This document shows, one piece after another, positions 29,056 to 39,060 of a stretch of DNA of 64,000 nucleotides (within the stretch, counting starts at the first letter, position 1; the number at the start of each line of letters is the position of its first letter). Source of the stretch: an uncultured Anaerolineae bacterium (lineage in GTDB: Bacteria > Chloroflexota > Anaerolineae > JACIWP01); assembly GCA_938049385.1 (NCBI GenBank), contig CALIBQ010000015.1:1-64000 (forward strand), in the 5' to 3' direction. A program made the position numbers and the translations under genes. The notes below the pieces were generated by a model. The model was not told where the DNA came from. It ran no database searches and saw nothing but the letters and a program-made list of their open reading frames with translations.

Positions 29056-30222
29056 CTATGCGCGCCCGGGGCGCCGCTCCCCCTGGCCTGACGTCAGCTT
29101 GCGGTACAGCGCCACCCATTGGGGGAGGATTACTTCAGCGCGGCAGCGCGACCAAACAGCGCGCCGGCCGGCCTCGCCCCACTCCCCGGCCTGTTCAGGG
29201 TCGGCCAGCGCTTCGCGCACCGCTTCTGCGAGCGCGACCGCATCCCCCGGCGGCACCAGCCGGCCGCTCGCACCATCCTGCACCAGCTCCGGCAGACCGC
29301 CGACGCGCGAGGCGATGACCGGCCGGCCAAGGGCCAGCGCCTCCAGCGCGGCCAGCCCGAACGCCTCGCGGAGGGAGGGAACGATCACCAGGTCGCAGGC
29401 GTACAGCCACGGGCGGATATCCGGCTGAAAGCCGGCCCAGATGATGCCCTCCGTAGAGGACCGCCGGTCCGCCGGCCCCACGACCGCCAGCCTCACATCA
29501 GGACGCTCTCGGTGGATCAATGGAAATGCCTTCAGCAGGACGTCCAGTCCCTTCTCCCGGCTGTCCCGCCCGAAATATCCCAGCAGGGGAGCCTGCTCAC
29601 CGAGGCCCAAGCGCCGGCGTGTTTCCGCCCGCCATACCTCCGCGCCGCCGGCCTCCCAGCTTGGCTCGATGAAATTGGGCAGATGAACAATGCGTTCCGC
29701 CGGCACCCCCCATCGGCGTAAGAGCCGGCATTGATGCTCCGATACCCCGATGACGCAGTCAAAGCGCGGCAGGAGAAGCCGGTCCAGGAACTCGTACAGG
29801 CGCACCCTGGCCGTAGCGCCGGTATGTCCATGACAGGTGCTTACGAGCATGATGTCAAGCCCACTCCCTCGCGCCGCCCATGCCAGCACATCACTGCGGT
29901 AATCGTTGCTGTGTACCACCAGCGGGTGCTTCTGCTGAAGCAGTGCGCGTAGGGAAGTGCCGGCCCGCCGCGACCACGGCGCAGGGTCGAGGATTTGCAC
30001 CGCCGGCACTCTATGCTCTGCGGCGAAGCGTACGGCCGGATGCTCGTCCGGCCGGCCGGACTGCTGTCGGTACAGCAGGCCCAACTCTGGCCGGAAGCCG
30101 GCAGACGCCAGAGCCTGCGCAGTATAGACCAGCCGGCGCTCAATGCCGGCGCATTCGACACTGCTTCGCAGGAACACTATATCCAGCCCAGTCGGGTTCA
30201 CCGTATCACGGCCTCTGCCCAT
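29056..30222 (-). CDS. Glycosyltransferase family 4
   Basis: LLGYFGRDSREKGLDVLLKAF...SLREAFGLAALEALALGRPVIASRVGGLPELV. Confidence 0.92.
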   Translation of the reverse strand: MGRGRDTVNPTGLDIVFLRSSVECAGIERRLVYTAQALASAGFRPELGLLYRQQSGRPDEHPAVRFAAEHRVPAVQILDPAPWSRRAGTSLRALLQQKHPLVVHSNDYRSDVLAWAARGSGLDIMLVSTCHGHTGATARVRLYEFLDRLLLPRFDCVIGVSEHQCRLLRRWGVPAERIVHLPNFIEPSWEAGGAEVWRAETRRRLGLGEQAPLLGYFGRDSREKGLDVLLKAFPLIHRERPDVRLAVVGPADRRSSTEGIIWAGFQPDIRPWLYACDLVIVPSLREAFGLAALEALALGRPVIASRVGGLPELVQDGASGRLVPPGDAVALAEAVREALADPEQAGEWGEAGRRAVWSRCRAEVILPQWVALYRKLTSGQGERRPGRA

Positions 30223-32105
30223 AATCGTCTGATCACCCGCCGGTGCAGTAGCGCTTTGTCGCGCGCCGCCGGCCCAAATACCATCAGTTTCATCAGTGAC
30301 AGCAGGGTTATCATCCAGCGGTAGGCATGCCCCGCCAGCCGGCCGTGATGCTTGCAGAAATAGCGTAGGAGGCTGACCAGGGCATGAATGCCGGCTTCCT
30401 CCGGGCACAGGGCACTGCTGACAGCCCCATAATGATGCACCCTTGCCCGCCCCACATAATATATCCGCCAGCCGGCGGCATGCAAGGCCCGACAGAGGTC
30501 CACATCCTCGGCATACAGGAAATAGCGCTCATCGAATCCACCGACCTCATCCCATGCCCGCCGGCGCACGCACAGCGCCGCGCCCGACACTGCCGGCACC
30601 TCCGCAGTTTCATCTCCAGGTAGGACCGCCAAACGCGAAAACGACAGTGCCGCCAGACCAACTTTCTCCAGGAATTCCGTCCAGAGCGTGGGAAAACGCC
30701 TTGCAGAAAGGGGATACGGCCCTCCGTCCGGCGTCAGCAGTTGAGGGCCGGCCGCCCCAATTTCCGGGCGCCCCGCCAGTTCCGCAAGCAGTACCGCGAC
30801 CGCGCCGCGCTCGACTGCTGTGTCTGGATTGAGGAACCAGAGATACTCCCCGCGCGCCTGTTGGGCGGCGCGGTTGGCCGCCGCGGCAAAGCCCAGGTTC
30901 TCCGGAAAGGCCAGCACGCGGACGTCGGGAGCATGCCGGCCCAGCCATTCCACTGTTCCGTCCTCTGACCCATTGTCCGCGACGATGATTTCCGCCGGCA
31001 CATCCGCCAGCGCCGGCCGAAGGGAATCCAGGCACCGCTCCAGCGCCAGCCGGCAGTTCCAGGTCACGATAATGACGGACAATTCCGGGGATATGGGCGG
31101 TCCATCACCGCCCAGCAGGCGCGGAGCCGGCGCCGGCCGAGCGCTCGCCCAGATGCACCCCCCATTTCCCCACGCCTGTTCCAAGCCGGCGGCCAGATGC
31201 GTCAGCGGTTTCACAAGGTACCATACTGCCGGCAGATGCATCTGATGCGCGGAGGCCCAATTTCGGATGCTCCCTTCCCAGCCGACAGCGGAAGGCCGCG
31301 AGCGCGAGGTGATATCTGTAAAGCCAGCCTCCTGCAGAAGCCGGCGCAGGGCGGCCGGCGTGAAATTGTAGCGGTGCCGCGGCACGTCGAGATGCATCCA
31401 ATATCGCCCGAACAGCCGTGCCTGCAGGCTGTCCAGATTGGGGACTTCCAGGAGCAGGCGCCCCCCAGGTCGCAGAAGACGCCTGGACTCCCGCAGTGCC
31501 GCCAAGGGGGAAGTCGTATGTTCGAGGCTGTGCCAGAAGGTGATGACGTCGAACTGCTCAAGGGCAAAGGGCATTTGCTCGGCGCGGCCGGCGGCGAACG
31601 GCCCTGCACCCCACACGTCGGCAGGAGCACTGGTCAGCGCCGGCTCCAATCCGAAAGCTCGCCAGCCTAGGTCGCGCACCGCCCGGACATACTGGCCCGC
31701 ACCGCATCCGGCATCCAGCAGTTTGCCCTGGCGAACATAGGGGGGCATATGGGACAAACGGCCGGCAAGCAACCATCCCACCACCGTCCCAAGCACCCTC
31801 GCCAGCCAAGGAGGCGAAGGCGCCGGATAGCCGTATCGGCATGAGAGCACAGTGCGTTTCAGCCATCGCCGCCAGCCGGCGCGCGCCGGCACAGGCGCCA
31901 GCTCCACCGCCGGCAAAGGCGGCACTTCGACGGGCTCCGCCAGCCATGCCAAGCCGCAGTGCCGGCAGTGCCGCAGTATGTACTCGCCGGGGGTTCCCAG
32001 CCGCCAGTCGCGAACCCTTATCTGCTCGCCGAGGTCTTTCCAGCCGCAGATGGGACAGCCGGCCGGCCCATCGTCTTGGGACAGCACATCCGTTCGCCAA
32101 TCCAT
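30198..32105 (-). CDS. Fusion: Zn-ribbon class I SAM methyltransferase + GT2 (rhamnosyltransferase-like)
   Basis: CPICGWKDLG...LRHCRHCGLAW; LLDAGCGAGQYVRAVRDLGW; then LSVIIVTWNCRLALERCLDSL...IIVADNGSEDGTVEWL...GFAAAANRAAQQARGEYLWFLNPD. Confidence 0.9.
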   Translation of the reverse strand: MDWRTDVLSQDDGPAGCPICGWKDLGEQIRVRDWRLGTPGEYILRHCRHCGLAWLAEPVEVPPLPAVELAPVPARAGWRRWLKRTVLSCRYGYPAPSPPWLARVLGTVVGWLLAGRLSHMPPYVRQGKLLDAGCGAGQYVRAVRDLGWRAFGLEPALTSAPADVWGAGPFAAGRAEQMPFALEQFDVITFWHSLEHTTSPLAALRESRRLLRPGGRLLLEVPNLDSLQARLFGRYWMHLDVPRHRYNFTPAALRRLLQEAGFTDITSRSRPSAVGWEGSIRNWASAHQMHLPAVWYLVKPLTHLAAGLEQAWGNGGCIWASARPAPAPRLLGGDGPPISPELSVIIVTWNCRLALERCLDSLRPALADVPAEIIVADNGSEDGTVEWLGRHAPDVRVLAFPENLGFAAAANRAAQQARGEYLWFLNPDTAVERGAVAVLLAELAGRPEIGAAGPQLLTPDGGPYPLSARRFPTLWTEFLEKVGLAALSFSRLAVLPGDETAEVPAVSGAALCVRRRAWDEVGGFDERYFLYAEDVDLCRALHAAGWRIYYVGRARVHHYGAVSSALCPEEAGIHALVSLLRYFCKHHGRLAGHAYRWMITLLSLMKLMVFGPAARDKALLHRRVIRRLWAEAVIR

Positions 32106-32114
32106 AGGGTATGG

Positions 32115-33482
32115 TCAGCGGGCTCCCCGGTACATGCGCGGCAGATAGAGCGCCGGCCCCGGCAGTTCTGCAAGCTCCAGGGGATAGACAATGCGCGGGT
32201 CCGGCCCCACCGGGAAGCTGGTGACGCCGTCCCGCCGGCCGTCCAGGTCCTCCGGTGAGCCGTCCAGGACGCCGCTCCGCCGGCCGCCCTTGTCCACCAG
32301 CCACACGCCGGGCGCCGGCATGGACATGGTCTGCGTGACCGTCTCGCTCCAGCAGACGGTCTTTTCGCGGCCGCCGGCGCCAAACACATAGGCCTCCAGC
32401 GTGCCCTGCGAGACATCGCGGAGATACTGCAGGCCGGCCAGCTCGCGGGTAAAGGTCTGATACGCGGTGTACGATGGCTTAGCGGAGCCATCCGCCCGCA
32501 GAAGCCCGTACTTGCGCGGGTCGTTTGGGTCATCCATCATCTCGAACCAGACGATGGCGCGCAGGCCGGCGGCATGGGCACGGGCATGCGCCTGCACCAG
32601 ATAGCGACTGCTGGCCTCCTCGCTGTAATCCTGCCTGTCCTCCGCCGGCCCGTCGCTGGGATAACCCACCTCCGTCAGGATAATGGGTTTCTGCAGGCCG
32701 GCCTGTGCCAGCACGCCGCGCACATAGGCCGTTTTCCCGATCAGGTCCCTGCCGAAAGGGTCCCAGCGCCAGTGGAATGCCCGGTAATAGTGGAAATTCA
32801 TCATGTCAAACTGCTTCCCGCCGGGGCTGGCCAGCACCTGGTTCAGGAACATGTGGTTGAAATAGTCATCCAACAGCTCCATCGCCAGGCCGCCGAACAC
32901 CATCTGGGCCTGCGGGTCCACCGCTTTCACAGCGGGATAGACCTGGCCCAGCAGTGCGGCATACTGCGCCGGATACGCCCCCCAGCATCCGCCCTGCTGG
33001 TGCATATCGGGGCGCTGATTGTCCGGCTCGTTGTACAGCTCCCAGTACTTGATGTGATAGGGTGCGCCGCTGTAGCGTGTTACTGCCGCCTGCAGGAAGC
33101 TGACCAGCCGGCCCACTGGCACCTTATCTATCGGCCCGCAGGGGGTGGTAGCCGCCCAGTTCGGATTGTCCCGCACGGTCACCATGATGGCAAAGCCGGC
33201 CTGCGCCATAGCGCCGAAGAGCGCATCGTATTTGTCCCAAATGTAGGTCGATGGGTTGGTGTTCGCCGGCTCGACCTCCGCCCAGCGCAGGTTGACCCGA
33301 ATCAGCCCCGCGCCCACCTCACCTGCCGGCCCCAGCAGATCGCGCTGGGAGAGGATATCCCGGAACTGGATGCCGTAGAAGGGCAGGGCCGGCGCCTGGA
33401 TGGCGCTCGTCCCGCTTTCGGCCGGCGGTAACACTGCCCCTAGCACCAGCACTGCTATCAATATCAGCGCCCTTTTCATCAT
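32115..33482 (-). CDS. Secreted clan GH-A-like glycosidase
   Basis: Signal peptide; IKYWELYNEPDNQRPD (acid/base) and IILTEVGYPSDG (nucleophile). Confidence 0.82.
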   Translation of the reverse strand: MMKRALILIAVLVLGAVLPPAESGTSAIQAPALPFYGIQFRDILSQRDLLGPAGEVGAGLIRVNLRWAEVEPANTNPSTYIWDKYDALFGAMAQAGFAIMVTVRDNPNWAATTPCGPIDKVPVGRLVSFLQAAVTRYSGAPYHIKYWELYNEPDNQRPDMHQQGGCWGAYPAQYAALLGQVYPAVKAVDPQAQMVFGGLAMELLDDYFNHMFLNQVLASPGGKQFDMMNFHYYRAFHWRWDPFGRDLIGKTAYVRGVLAQAGLQKPIILTEVGYPSDGPAEDRQDYSEEASSRYLVQAHARAHAAGLRAIVWFEMMDDPNDPRKYGLLRADGSAKPSYTAYQTFTRELAGLQYLRDVSQGTLEAYVFGAGGREKTVCWSETVTQTMSMPAPGVWLVDKGGRRSGVLDGSPEDLDGRRDGVTSFPVGPDPRIVYPLELAELPGPALYLPRMYRGAR

Positions 33483-33555
33483 CCGCGTGCTCCTTCCACA
33501 TTCTCGCTCCCCTGACGGTCCGCGCGGGTTGTTTGCGCGGTCTAGCCCCGACCCC

Positions 33556-35142
33556 TCATTGGGCCAGGATTAAGGGGAGCCAGACGCGTTCCCCGACAGC
33601 CGGCGTCCCCGTCGGAGATGGCGCAGGATCGGGCGTGGCGGTCGGCGTCCCGCTGGGTGTGGCGGTGCTCGTAGCAGTGGGCGTGGTGGTGGGAGTCGGG
33701 GTTGCTGTGGCCGTAGGGGATGGTGTGACTGTGCCGGATGGTATCGCGGTATTCGTCGGCGTCGGCGTCGCAGAGTAGCGCTCCACAAAAACAGGCTCGT
33801 TGGTCAGCCAGAGCGTGATTTTGCCATCCCGCTTGCCATCTTTATCTTCGGCGCTCCCATCGGCGATGACCACTGCCTCATACGGGTCGCAGGTGGTATC
33901 ACCGCACTGCCGGCGCCACACCAGCGCCTGTGTCCATTCCACATACATCCTCTTATACCCATCATTCCACACGCACCACCCTATGATTAATTCTATGCCG
34001 TCCTTATTGAATTGATACGCCTCTAAGCCATACGGACTTGGATCAGGGGTTTTGAAATACGGGCCAATATATGCCGCACCGCTCAGTTTCCCCACCAGGA
34101 AGCGGTACACGTCGTAGCCGGCCTGTGGGGACAACTGCGAATTCAGCAGGCCGTACAGACGCACATCCTCGGGACCGTCCACCATCTGATACCAAATGAT
34201 GATGCCGATGCCCTCCGCAACCGCCCGCACATTGCCTTGGATGACATAGCGCGAGTTGCCCCTTGGGGTATAGCCTTCCGCCGGCGGGCCGGCGTAGGGG
34301 TGTCCCAATTCCGTGATCACAAAGGGTTTCATCTGCACGCCGTTGCGCGTGAGCACCGATTTCAGTGCATCCAATTTGCCCTGCAGGTCCACGCGCGTGG
34401 AAGAATCCCAGTTCGTATGATATTCATGAAAGTAATGGAAATTCATGACATCGAAATACGGGCCGCCGCCGGCGCGCAGTACATCATCCAGGAAGTTCAT
34501 GTTCAGGTGGTCCACATAGCGGTACTCATACCCGAGCGCGCCGATGAGCACGATGGCCTGTGGGTCCGCCTGCTTGATAGCGGGATAGACCACCTTCAGC
34601 ATGTCGGCATAGGCGCGGCCGGCGTTCCCCCAGCACCCGCCCAGATTCACAAACCAGCCGTCGGTGCGCTTGTTGTCCGGCTCGTTGTACAGCTCCCAGA
34701 CCCGGATATTGTATGGAGGCTGGCTGTAACGAGATACAGCGGCGCGAGCGAAGCGCGCCAGCTCGTTCGGGTCATACAGCGGCCCACAGCGCGTCGCCGC
34801 CGCCCATCCGGGATTGTCGCGGATCGTTACCACGAGCTGAAGGCCGGCCTCCGCCGCGCGCCGGAAAATCGCGTCGTAAGAGGCCCAGTTGTACTGCGGA
34901 GGGTCTGTCTTGACTGGCTCTACGCTGTCCCATGACAGCTTGACGCGCGCCCAGCGGGCGCCGGCGTTCACCGCATACGACAGCCCCTGCGATTCGTCAA
35001 TGGTGCCCCGCATGTCCACCCCGAAGGGGGAGGCCGGCGGCCAGTTCGGCAGGTTCCCCTGCCCCCAGCTCATTTGCTGAAAAGCCAGTCCCGCCAAGAG
35101 CAAAATAACAGAGATACTGATGAACAGGTACGTGCGCCGCAT
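33556..35142 (-). CDS. Secreted clan GH-A-like glycosidase with Thr-Pro linker and C-terminal VWLPLILAQ
   Basis: Start MRRTYLFISISVILLLAGLAF; IRVWELYNEPDNKRTD; FVITELGHPYAG; TP-rich tail. Confidence 0.82.
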   Translation of the reverse strand: MRRTYLFISISVILLLAGLAFQQMSWGQGNLPNWPPASPFGVDMRGTIDESQGLSYAVNAGARWARVKLSWDSVEPVKTDPPQYNWASYDAIFRRAAEAGLQLVVTIRDNPGWAAATRCGPLYDPNELARFARAAVSRYSQPPYNIRVWELYNEPDNKRTDGWFVNLGGCWGNAGRAYADMLKVVYPAIKQADPQAIVLIGALGYEYRYVDHLNMNFLDDVLRAGGGPYFDVMNFHYFHEYHTNWDSSTRVDLQGKLDALKSVLTRNGVQMKPFVITELGHPYAGPPAEGYTPRGNSRYVIQGNVRAVAEGIGIIIWYQMVDGPEDVRLYGLLNSQLSPQAGYDVYRFLVGKLSGAAYIGPYFKTPDPSPYGLEAYQFNKDGIELIIGWCVWNDGYKRMYVEWTQALVWRRQCGDTTCDPYEAVVIADGSAEDKDGKRDGKITLWLTNEPVFVERYSATPTPTNTAIPSGTVTPSPTATATPTPTTTPTATSTATPSGTPTATPDPAPSPTGTPAVGERVWLPLILAQ

Positions 35143-35186
35143 GTCCTTACCTCGATAAGGGAATATCGTCAAACCGATTGCGGCCT

Positions 35187-35870
35187 TCAACGCCGCCGGC
35201 GTGCCAGGAGCCATAATCCGGTGGCCACGCCAGCGCCCAACGCGGCCACGGCCAGCAGGAGATACCCCTCCAGGCGCGCATCGCGTGCCGTGGCCGCCGG
35301 CGTGCTCGTTGGAGTATTGAACGCCGGCGTGGGCGTCTTGGTCGGTGTGGACGGTACCGGCGTCCAGGTAGCGCTGGAGGTCGGGGTTGGTGTTTCTGTC
35401 GGTGGCAAAGCTGTGGTGGGCGCGGGCGTCGGCGTGGGTGAGTTCGTGGGCGTCCGCGTCGGCGTGGCAGTCGAAGTCGGCGTTCTGGTCGCTGTCTCGG
35501 TCGCTGTCGGAGCAGGTGTATGCGTCGGTGACGGCGCCGGCGTGAAGGTGGAGGTTGGCGGCGGTGGGGGAGCCGGCGTGTCGGTCGGGCGTGGGGTAGC
35601 TGTCGGAGGCGCGGGGGTATTGGTGGGCGGCAGGGTCGGCGTCGGGGGCGTCGTCTCCCACTGGAACGGGGCGCGAAACAGCGGCAGGAAGCCCTCCGGG
35701 GCCGTCTGCGCCGGCAGGGCGCCCGCCGATACCGCCGGCCGTCCGTTCGCCGGCCAGGCCAGCACCAACACCGTCAGCAGAACGGCGAGGATATCCGCCA
35801 AGGGCCACCGTCTCCCCGGCCCTGACTGGTGCTTGTTCACCGGACCCGGGTTATCCTGATCCGCATCCAT
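35187..35870 (-). CDS. Thr/Pro-rich stalk protein with C-terminal TM anchor
   Basis: [27 protein letters not shown]... then [25 protein letters not shown]. Confidence 0.75.
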   Translation of the reverse strand: MDADQDNPGPVNKHQSGPGRRWPLADILAVLLTVLVLAWPANGRPAVSAGALPAQTAPEGFLPLFRAPFQWETTPPTPTLPPTNTPAPPTATPRPTDTPAPPPPPTSTFTPAPSPTHTPAPTATETATRTPTSTATPTRTPTNSPTPTPAPTTALPPTETPTPTSSATWTPVPSTPTKTPTPAFNTPTSTPAATARDARLEGYLLLAVAALGAGVATGLWLLARRRR

Positions 35871-35879
35871 CGCACAGCC

Positions 35880-37271
35880 TCAGTGGTAGAATGGCAGGAC
35901 GTAACCCATCAGACACAAGGCGTCAAACAGCAGTAAGGCCAGCCCGCCGGCCCAGCCAGCCGTTCGCCGCCAGGCCGCCGGCACCCATTCCCTCAGCCCC
36001 CACACGAACAGCGTCGCCAGCGGGATCACGGCCGGGAAGAGGTACCGTCCCTGCGGCACTACTCCGAAGCGGTAGCTCAGGTACAGCACCTCCTTCGCCA
36101 TGATAAGCAAGAACGCGGCAACTGCTATCAGCAAATAGACGATCAGGGCGCGCCGCAGATATCCCTCTGGCGGCTGGTGATGTAGTCCTTTGAGCAGGCC
36201 GGCGCCGGCGGCGCCGCACACCGCCAGCAGGACAAAATACCAGCCCTCGGCCAGGCGCACGTTCAGCCAGCCGAAGCGAGCCCAGAAGCTCTCGAAGATC
36301 AGGCGGGAGTAGTAGAGATAGGGTGTGCGAAGCAGGGCCTCGCCGTACCTGCCGCTCGTCAGCAATTCTACCATATCCTGGGGAAGATGGAAAAAGCGCC
36401 AGCCGGCCGCCAACAGCTCCCGGCCAGCCGGCCAGAGCAGGGCCGCGCCGGCCGCCAACAGTACCCCCGTCAGAGTGCCCAGTGCCCAGGCCGTTAACCG
36501 CCGGCCGGCCCTCTCCGGCCAGAGTGAACCGAGGCTGATCAGGGCGAATGCCGCCGGCGCGATGAAACCGGTGCGCTTGGTCAGCAGAGCCAGCAGGGCG
36601 CAGACCAGCATGCCCAACACCCTGCCCCATGTCAGCCGCTCCCGCAGGGCGCCGGCGCCGAACAAGAAGACGCCGGCGGAGAAAAAAGCCGCCAGATTGT
36701 CGTTGTTCGCCGCGGCATGGATAAAGGCGAACATAGGCAGGCCGGCGATAAACAAGGCTGTGCCAGCCGCAAAGCCAGGTTGGTTTGGGATGAGCGTCCG
36801 GCCGGCCAGCCATGCCGCGACCACAATGCCGGCGCCCAGCAGTGCCGAGAGCCAGCGCACCAGCCGCAGTTGTGCCGCGATATTCCCCAGGCCGCTCCAG
36901 CGCACCAGCCGGCCGACCAGCCAGTAATACAGCGGCGGCTGATGCGTCTCATGGGCGAAGCCCGGCCAGATATCATCCAGGGTGCGCGGGGGATTCTCCG
37001 GGTCATAGGGATTGATGAAATAGCCGTACTGCCAGAAACGGTGCTCCTCCATCGAGGAAATGATGCGCGCTTGGATGGCCGCGGCCGCCGGCGTCCCCGG
37101 CTCCGCCCCCTCGGCCATCAGCAGGATGTACTCCATATGGCGCGGCTCATCCGGCCCCTGCCATGGAGGGACGAGATAGAGGTACAGCAGTTGATGGGCA
37201 AGGGAAAGTATGAACAACAGGAGGGCAGTGCCGGCCGCCGGCCGTATCTTCGCCAAGCGTTCGGATGGCAT
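35880..37271 (-). CDS. Multi-TM membrane protein, GT39/ArnT-like glycosyltransferase
   Basis: PPWQGPDEPRHMEYI; PPLYYWLVGRLV; many TM helices. Confidence 0.75.
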   Translation of the reverse strand: MPSERLAKIRPAAGTALLLFILSLAHQLLYLYLVPPWQGPDEPRHMEYILLMAEGAEPGTPAAAAIQARIISSMEEHRFWQYGYFINPYDPENPPRTLDDIWPGFAHETHQPPLYYWLVGRLVRWSGLGNIAAQLRLVRWLSALLGAGIVVAAWLAGRTLIPNQPGFAAGTALFIAGLPMFAFIHAAANNDNLAAFFSAGVFLFGAGALRERLTWGRVLGMLVCALLALLTKRTGFIAPAAFALISLGSLWPERAGRRLTAWALGTLTGVLLAAGAALLWPAGRELLAAGWRFFHLPQDMVELLTSGRYGEALLRTPYLYYSRLIFESFWARFGWLNVRLAEGWYFVLLAVCGAAGAGLLKGLHHQPPEGYLRRALIVYLLIAVAAFLLIMAKEVLYLSYRFGVVPQGRYLFPAVIPLATLFVWGLREWVPAAWRRTAGWAGGLALLLFDALCLMGYVLPFYH

Positions 37272-38677
37272 CAATACGACCCCTTCCCCGAGAGGATAGC
37301 CGGCACCGTCTTCGCCATGATTTTCAGGTCCTGCCACAGCGAGTAATGCTGGATGTAATCAATCTCCAGCCGCACTCGGTCGTCAATCGGCAGGTCCGCC
37401 CGTCCGTTCACCTGCATCGGGCCTGTCAGCCCGGGCTTGACCAGCAGGCGCTTCCTCTGCCAGGCGTTATAGGTCTGCACGATGCGCGGCTCCTCGGGCC
37501 GCGGCCCCACCATGCTCATGTCCCCCCGCAGGACGTTCCAAAGCTGAGGAAGCTCGTCCAGGCTGAAGCGCCGCAGGACCTTACCGATGCGGGTCACGCG
37601 CGGGTCATCGGGGATTTTCAGCGGCGGCTTCTCCCAGCCGCGCTCCCGCAGAAGCGCTTGCAGGCGCGCCTCGGCATCGGGCACCATGGTGCGGAATTTG
37701 TACATGGTGAAAATGCAGCCGTCCTGCCCCACCCGCGGCTGGCGGAACAGCACCGGTCCAGGGGAATCGAGCCGCACTGCCAGGGCAATGCCGGCCATCA
37801 GCGGCGCCGTCAGCGCCAGCAGGACCGCCGAGGCCGTGATGTCCAGGGCACGCTTGAGCGCTGACTGCCAGGCCGTCAGGCGCAGATCGCTCACGCCGAT
37901 GAGCGAAATGCCGTACAAATCTTCCACGCGCGGGCAGAAAGCGATCTCGCCGGCATAGTCCGGTGCCAGGTACACCCGCACCCCCAGCTCCTGCAGGGCC
38001 AAGATATCCTCCGTCAGCGGCAGGCTGTCCCCAAACGGCAGGGTGAATATGACGCAGTCCGCATCATGTTCCCGCACCAGCGCCATCAGGCGTTCCATGC
38101 CCCCCAGACAGGGAGCGCCGGCCCCTGGCGGCGCGTTTTCCCCGCCGGCATACCCTACCAGCTCGAACCCCGCCCAGGGATGCGTCTGGATGCGCCGGCC
38201 GATCTCCAGCGCCGTCGGCCCACCGCCGACAATGAGGGTGCGCAGGGCCTCCCCGCGCCGATGACGGTGCGCCAGCACCACCATCCGCGCCCAGCGCGCC
38301 AGCAGTAGCAGGAGGAAATCCAGCACTGCGAAATAGACCACCAGCAGGCGGGAGAAATCGCGCATGCGGGTGAAGTACAGCCCGCCGGCGAACAGCATCA
38401 GCGCCGTGCTCAGCGCCGCCAGCAGGGAGCGCAGTTCGTCCCCGAAGGGCCGCCGGCGCCCGTCATATACCCCGAAGAAAAGGAAGCACCCTGCCCAGAT
38501 GGCCGCTACCATGAGGCACACGGCCGGCGTCAAGTACACCGTGCCCGGCGCGATCTCCCGGCCGAAAGGAATGCGGTGCCGCAGGAAATCGGCTGTCCAA
38601 AGCGCCAGCAGGGTCAAGGCCAGGTCGGCCAGCAGTATCGGCAGGGGGCGGAACAACGGACGTTTTCTGGGCTTCAT
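37271..38677 (-). CDS. Undecaprenyl-phosphate sugar phosphotransferase (polyprenyl glycosylphosphotransferase)
   Basis: KRALDITASAVLLALTAPLMAGIALAVRLDSPGPVLFRQPRVGQDG...FRTM...SLDELPQLWNVLRGDMSMVGPRPE. Confidence 0.95.
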   Translation of the reverse strand: MKPRKRPLFRPLPILLADLALTLLALWTADFLRHRIPFGREIAPGTVYLTPAVCLMVAAIWAGCFLFFGVYDGRRRPFGDELRSLLAALSTALMLFAGGLYFTRMRDFSRLLVVYFAVLDFLLLLLARWARMVVLAHRHRRGEALRTLIVGGGPTALEIGRRIQTHPWAGFELVGYAGGENAPPGAGAPCLGGMERLMALVREHDADCVIFTLPFGDSLPLTEDILALQELGVRVYLAPDYAGEIAFCPRVEDLYGISLIGVSDLRLTAWQSALKRALDITASAVLLALTAPLMAGIALAVRLDSPGPVLFRQPRVGQDGCIFTMYKFRTMVPDAEARLQALLRERGWEKPPLKIPDDPRVTRIGKVLRRFSLDELPQLWNVLRGDMSMVGPRPEEPRIVQTYNAWQRKRLLVKPGLTGPMQVNGRADLPIDDRVRLEIDYIQHYSLWQDLKIMAKTVPAILSGKGSY

Positions 38678-38742
38678 GACCGCTCACTGTTTCGGAAGCG
38701 TCAGACCCCATCCTGCAGGGGATAGACATATCGTTGCAAGCT

Positions 38743-38770
38743 ATTATACTGTTTCGAGACGCCGGCGCAA
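38743..38770 (-). promoter_or_regulatory. Putative promoter of the polysaccharide operon
   Basis: Minus strand TTGCGC-16 nt-TATAAT. Confidence 0.6.
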
Positions 38771-38790
38771 GCGGCTGGACATCGGGCCAG

Positions 38791-38938
38791 GGCTTTTCAA
38801 TGCTATACCATTCTGGGCGACTGGAAGTCGCGGCTACAGTTGCGAAGCCCTCCTGCGTGGGCTATACCAGTCGGCGTCGGCCGACTTCGCAGTCGTTGGT
38901 GTGGTTTCAACTGCCGTTTGTTAGGACATTGAAAAGCC
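38791..38938 (+). repeat. Multi-hairpin repeat, copy B
   Basis: GGCTTTTCAATGCTATACCATTCTGGGCGACTGGAAGTCGCGGCTACAG...TTAGGACATTGAAAAGCC; nearly identical to copy A. Confidence 0.9.
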
Positions 38939-38966
38939 TTGACATCGGGCGGTAGGTTTACCTCAT

Positions 38967-39004
38967 CCCCATCCCCTTCCCCGTCCACAAGGAAGGGGAT
39001 GGGG
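38967..39004. other. Perfect 14-bp hairpin between repeat copies B and E
   Basis: CCCCATCCCCTTCC-(CCGTCCACAA)-GGAAGGGGATGGGG. Confidence 0.8.
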
Positions 39005-39060
39005 GCTTCAGTACCTTCTTGGCCGCTCTCGACTTGGCCTATGGGGTAGTCACCCGCTTG

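Noticed and set aside
33600-33780. Tandem GGCGTNGGNGT-like DNA repeats (also 35290-35650, 56310-56570, 57740-57900) as possible CRISPR or minisatellites
   Set aside because: They encode Thr-Pro linkers in frame; no conserved repeat-spacer structure.
33556-35808. 750-aa apparent extension of the GH-A protein
   Set aside because: N-terminal part is an alternate frame of the Thr-Pro stalk gene; a signal peptide begins at MRRTYLF (35142).
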